Part shown: one piece after another, positions 62,196 through 64,000 of the stretch
Layout: every line of letters begins with the position of its first letter
Position numbering within the stretch: position 1 is the first letter of the stretch
Source: Fibrobacter sp.
Lineage (GTDB): Bacteria; Fibrobacterota; Chitinivibrionia; Chitinivibrionales; Chitinispirillaceae
Length of the DNA: 64,000 nucleotides
Assembly (NCBI GenBank): GCA_012519985.1
Contig: JAAYPC010000018.1
Coordinates: forward strand, 1 to 64,000
Reading direction: 5' to 3'
Translations under genes and position numbers: made by a program
The notes under the pieces: model-generated
What the model saw: the letters and a program-made list of their open reading frames with translations, nothing else
Databases searched by the model: none
Told to the model about the DNA's origin: nothing

Positions 62196-63797
62196 TTATT
62201 TTGCGATATAAATTTTTGCAGTTTCTACAAAATTACTGGAAGCGACCTTCAGAAAATACACTCCACTAGCTTTGTTAAGTAGCGATATCGAACAGGCCCT
62301 TGAGTTTGGATTGATTTTTTCCAATGCAACGACTTTTCCCATTGGATCAACAAGGCTCAGTGTTGCATTACCCAAAGATCTGTTAAAATTAACATTAATG
62401 GTATTGCGGTTATGATTAATCACAACGCCATTGGCAGAAATCTTTGATTTTAGAGGTTTAACGCTAGTTAAGGTTGCATTCATGAGATACAGGTTATCTA
62501 TAGCGAAGCTTCCCATTGTTTCAGGTTTTCCGGTAATCTTGAACTGAATTTTTCCAAGTTTTGTTTTATCCAGAGCGGTACCTGATGCCCAATCAGGAAG
62601 AACAAAGTCTTTAAAAAGAATCACTGCACCCTGCCATTTACCTTTTGAACTGGGCAATACTACGTAATAGTCTACACCACCACCACGATTTTTGTTATCA
62701 AGCAGTTCTAAGTTCACAGGAATATCACTCTTATACTCCAAATAGATCCCAGTTGCACCATCTGCCTCAGCATCATAGTATGGATTAGATGCTTTACTAT
62801 CACTACGAAGATTTGTGCCAAAGCCCAGATACGGCGGTACAGAGTCATCTGCACTCTCATCATAATATTTGTAGCCAAGCTTTATATCAACAGCTATACC
62901 TTTGCTACCATCAGCACCATCCCCCAGAACTAAATCTCCATTATCTACGCCAGTGGTAAATACGGATGATTCATCAGTGTAGGTATACCAATAATAGCCC
63001 AGGTTATTGGCGAATGGATTGTCTTCATCTTCAAAATCGGAGAGCAGACCGTCTCCGGTAAAAGATCCTATCGGTACTATGCTGTCAACTTCACCGTGAA
63101 TCTTAATATTAGGATTACCAACAATAATTATATTGTCGATGTATAAGATTCCACTCTTTCCCTCCAGCTCTTCATTATCCTTTACACCTATCCGCCAGGC
63201 GAGTTTGGTAAGTTTGCTGATATCAAAATCCGCAGTTTTTCCCCAACCTTTTTCTTGTTGCAATCCAGCAACCGGGTCTTTTTCCAAAAGAACAGTTACG
63301 GTTTGCCAAGTTTCTGTAACATCGATAAGCCTGTGATAATCATTATCCTCGACTTTTACAGTTTTATCCATTTGTACCAGGAAGCGAACCACCATATCCT
63401 TACTGGCTTTGATATCAAAAGAGATTGCTTCTGCCCCGGTGAGATCGAATGCAGTCTCATCTTTATTAAAGTTAACGCCTAAATTCACATTTGGCAGGTT
63501 ATATTGTCCCATTACATCTTCATCATGCTTGCAGAGTTCAAAATCCATCCGTGCGCAATAGGATCCCTCTTTTCCCCCCTCATACTCACCTAGAAACGTA
63601 GGCTCGTCGTTTATACCACCAATAGTGGATTTGCCATCATTTGCATAATCAGTATAGAAGTACCAGTAAGTACCCAGAGCATTTCTACTATCCCCATCAT
63701 CGAAATCATCAAATACAACATCCGAAAACGCGGAACCAACTGCAAATAGCAGCCCTATTCCGGCTATCAAAGCTTTTTTTGACTCTCCAAGCCCCAT
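62196..63797 (-). CDS. secreted carbohydrate-binding-like protein with sorting tail
   Basis: 533 residues from the ATG at 63797, with AAGGGG eight bases upstream; the frame extends to a TTG at 63815. Signal peptide (~1-25, LLFAVGSAFS). Two jelly-roll modules (~25-215 and ~240-450), each starting with a DDFDDGD/SDFEDED-type motif followed by an Asn and a YWY motif, like the module in the adjacent GH9. The last ~70 residues (ATLSLVDPMGKVVALE; GVYFLKVAS) form the same kind of sorting tail. No catalytic residues identified. Likely binds polysaccharide as a companion to the cellulase. Confidence 0.8.
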   Translation of the reverse strand: MGLGESKKALIAGIGLLFAVGSAFSDVVFDDFDDGDSRNALGTYWYFYTDYANDGKSTIGGINDEPTFLGEYEGGKEGSYCARMDFELCKHDEDVMGQYNLPNVNLGVNFNKDETAFDLTGAEAISFDIKASKDMVVRFLVQMDKTVKVEDNDYHRLIDVTETWQTVTVLLEKDPVAGLQQEKGWGKTADFDISKLTKLAWRIGVKDNEELEGKSGILYIDNIIIVGNPNIKIHGEVDSIVPIGSFTGDGLLSDFEDEDNPFANNLGYYWYTYTDESSVFTTGVDNGDLVLGDGADGSKGIAVDIKLGYKYYDESADDSVPPYLGFGTNLRSDSKASNPYYDAEADGATGIYLEYKSDIPVNLELLDNKNRGGGVDYYVVLPSSKGKWQGAVILFKDFVLPDWASGTALDKTKLGKIQFKITGKPETMGSFAIDNLYLMNATLTSVKPLKSKISANGVVINHNRNTINVNFNRSLGNATLSLVDPMGKVVALEKINPNSRACSISLLNKASGVYFLKVASSNFVETAKIYIAK

Positions 63798-64000
63798 ATA
63801 AACACCCCTTAACAAAGTTATGGATAAAAAATCAGTTACTAATTTGAAACATCATCTTAGTAGACTTTTATATATTTCAGGTTCAGTTATCATGCCCTTT
63901 ATAAGGATATGCTCTGCTTTTCAGAGTAAGATTACTTCCATTAATTAATGGCTACAGCTTTATTGAAATTAATTATCACAACAGGGAATTGCATTAAAAA

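Overview
The window reads as chromosomal DNA of an anaerobic, Gram-negative-type bacterium, most likely a member of the Fibrobacterota (Fibrobacter/Chitinispirillum relatives). The evidence is a Pal lipoprotein and other OmpA-like proteins, two secreted carbohydrate-active proteins with C-terminal sorting-type tails (one a GH9 cellulase), many envelope TPR proteins, an [FeFe]-hydrogenase with all three maturases, and an indolepyruvate:ferredoxin oxidoreductase. The taxon is inferred from gene content; there is no rRNA in the window, and I saw no tRNA, CRISPR array, transposase or prophage.

Layout. 1-2717 (-): 5' part of a large MFS-like membrane protein with HEAT repeats, running off the left edge. 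2953-4182 (-): a predicted outer-membrane protein. 4352-15542 (-): an envelope operon with a good sigma70-type promoter (15513-15542), encoding beta-helix/TSP3/OmpA, barrel-TPR, a giant periplasmic TPR protein, TolQ/ExbB, two ExbD/TolR and a TonB/AgmX-type protein. The parts list resembles Agl-Glt-type trans-envelope machines. 15792-19046 (+): gluzincin-propeller-Omp85-like protein, followed by a 21-bp tandem array (19140-19327). 19404-21197 (-): a long-type, eukaryote-like GMP synthetase. 21355-21915 (+): a HAMP membrane protein. 21988-27216 (-): heat-shock cluster groES-groEL-hrcA-grpE-dnaJ with a CIRCE element and a good promoter. 27338-36173: housekeeping genes (TPR protein, HU, proC, rho, rlmI, pal, nrnA-like, DUF2267, a nicotinamidase-like gene).

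36229-51059 is largely hydrogen metabolism: a PocR-like/GAF histidine kinase; the maturation operon TM1266-type regulator-aspA-hydF-hydG-small ORF-hydE; a 16-unit, 42-bp tandem array plus a possible attenuator upstream of it; the bifurcating hydrogenase operon (hndABCD/hydABC type); and divergent rex. A near-consensus Rex operator lies between the -35 and -10 of the hydrogenase promoter, so NADH/NAD+ sensing probably controls H2 production directly.

51064-63797: a CorA-like channel, DUF2934, iorA-iorB-paaK-tandem ACT (oxidation of aryl pyruvates to acyl-CoA, feeding reduced ferredoxin that the hydrogenase could use), a receiver-only response regulator, PTS enzyme I, a GH9 cellulase and a partner protein that share a carbohydrate-binding-like module and a secretion tail.

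The most interesting leads are the Agl-Glt-like operon with a ribosomal L7/L12-like cytoplasmic domain and one ExbD lacking its proton-carrying Asp, the 21/42-bp helically phased tandem arrays, the leader/attenuator and small unknown ORF in the hydrogenase maturation operon, and the nicotinamidase-like protein lacking the catalytic Lys.
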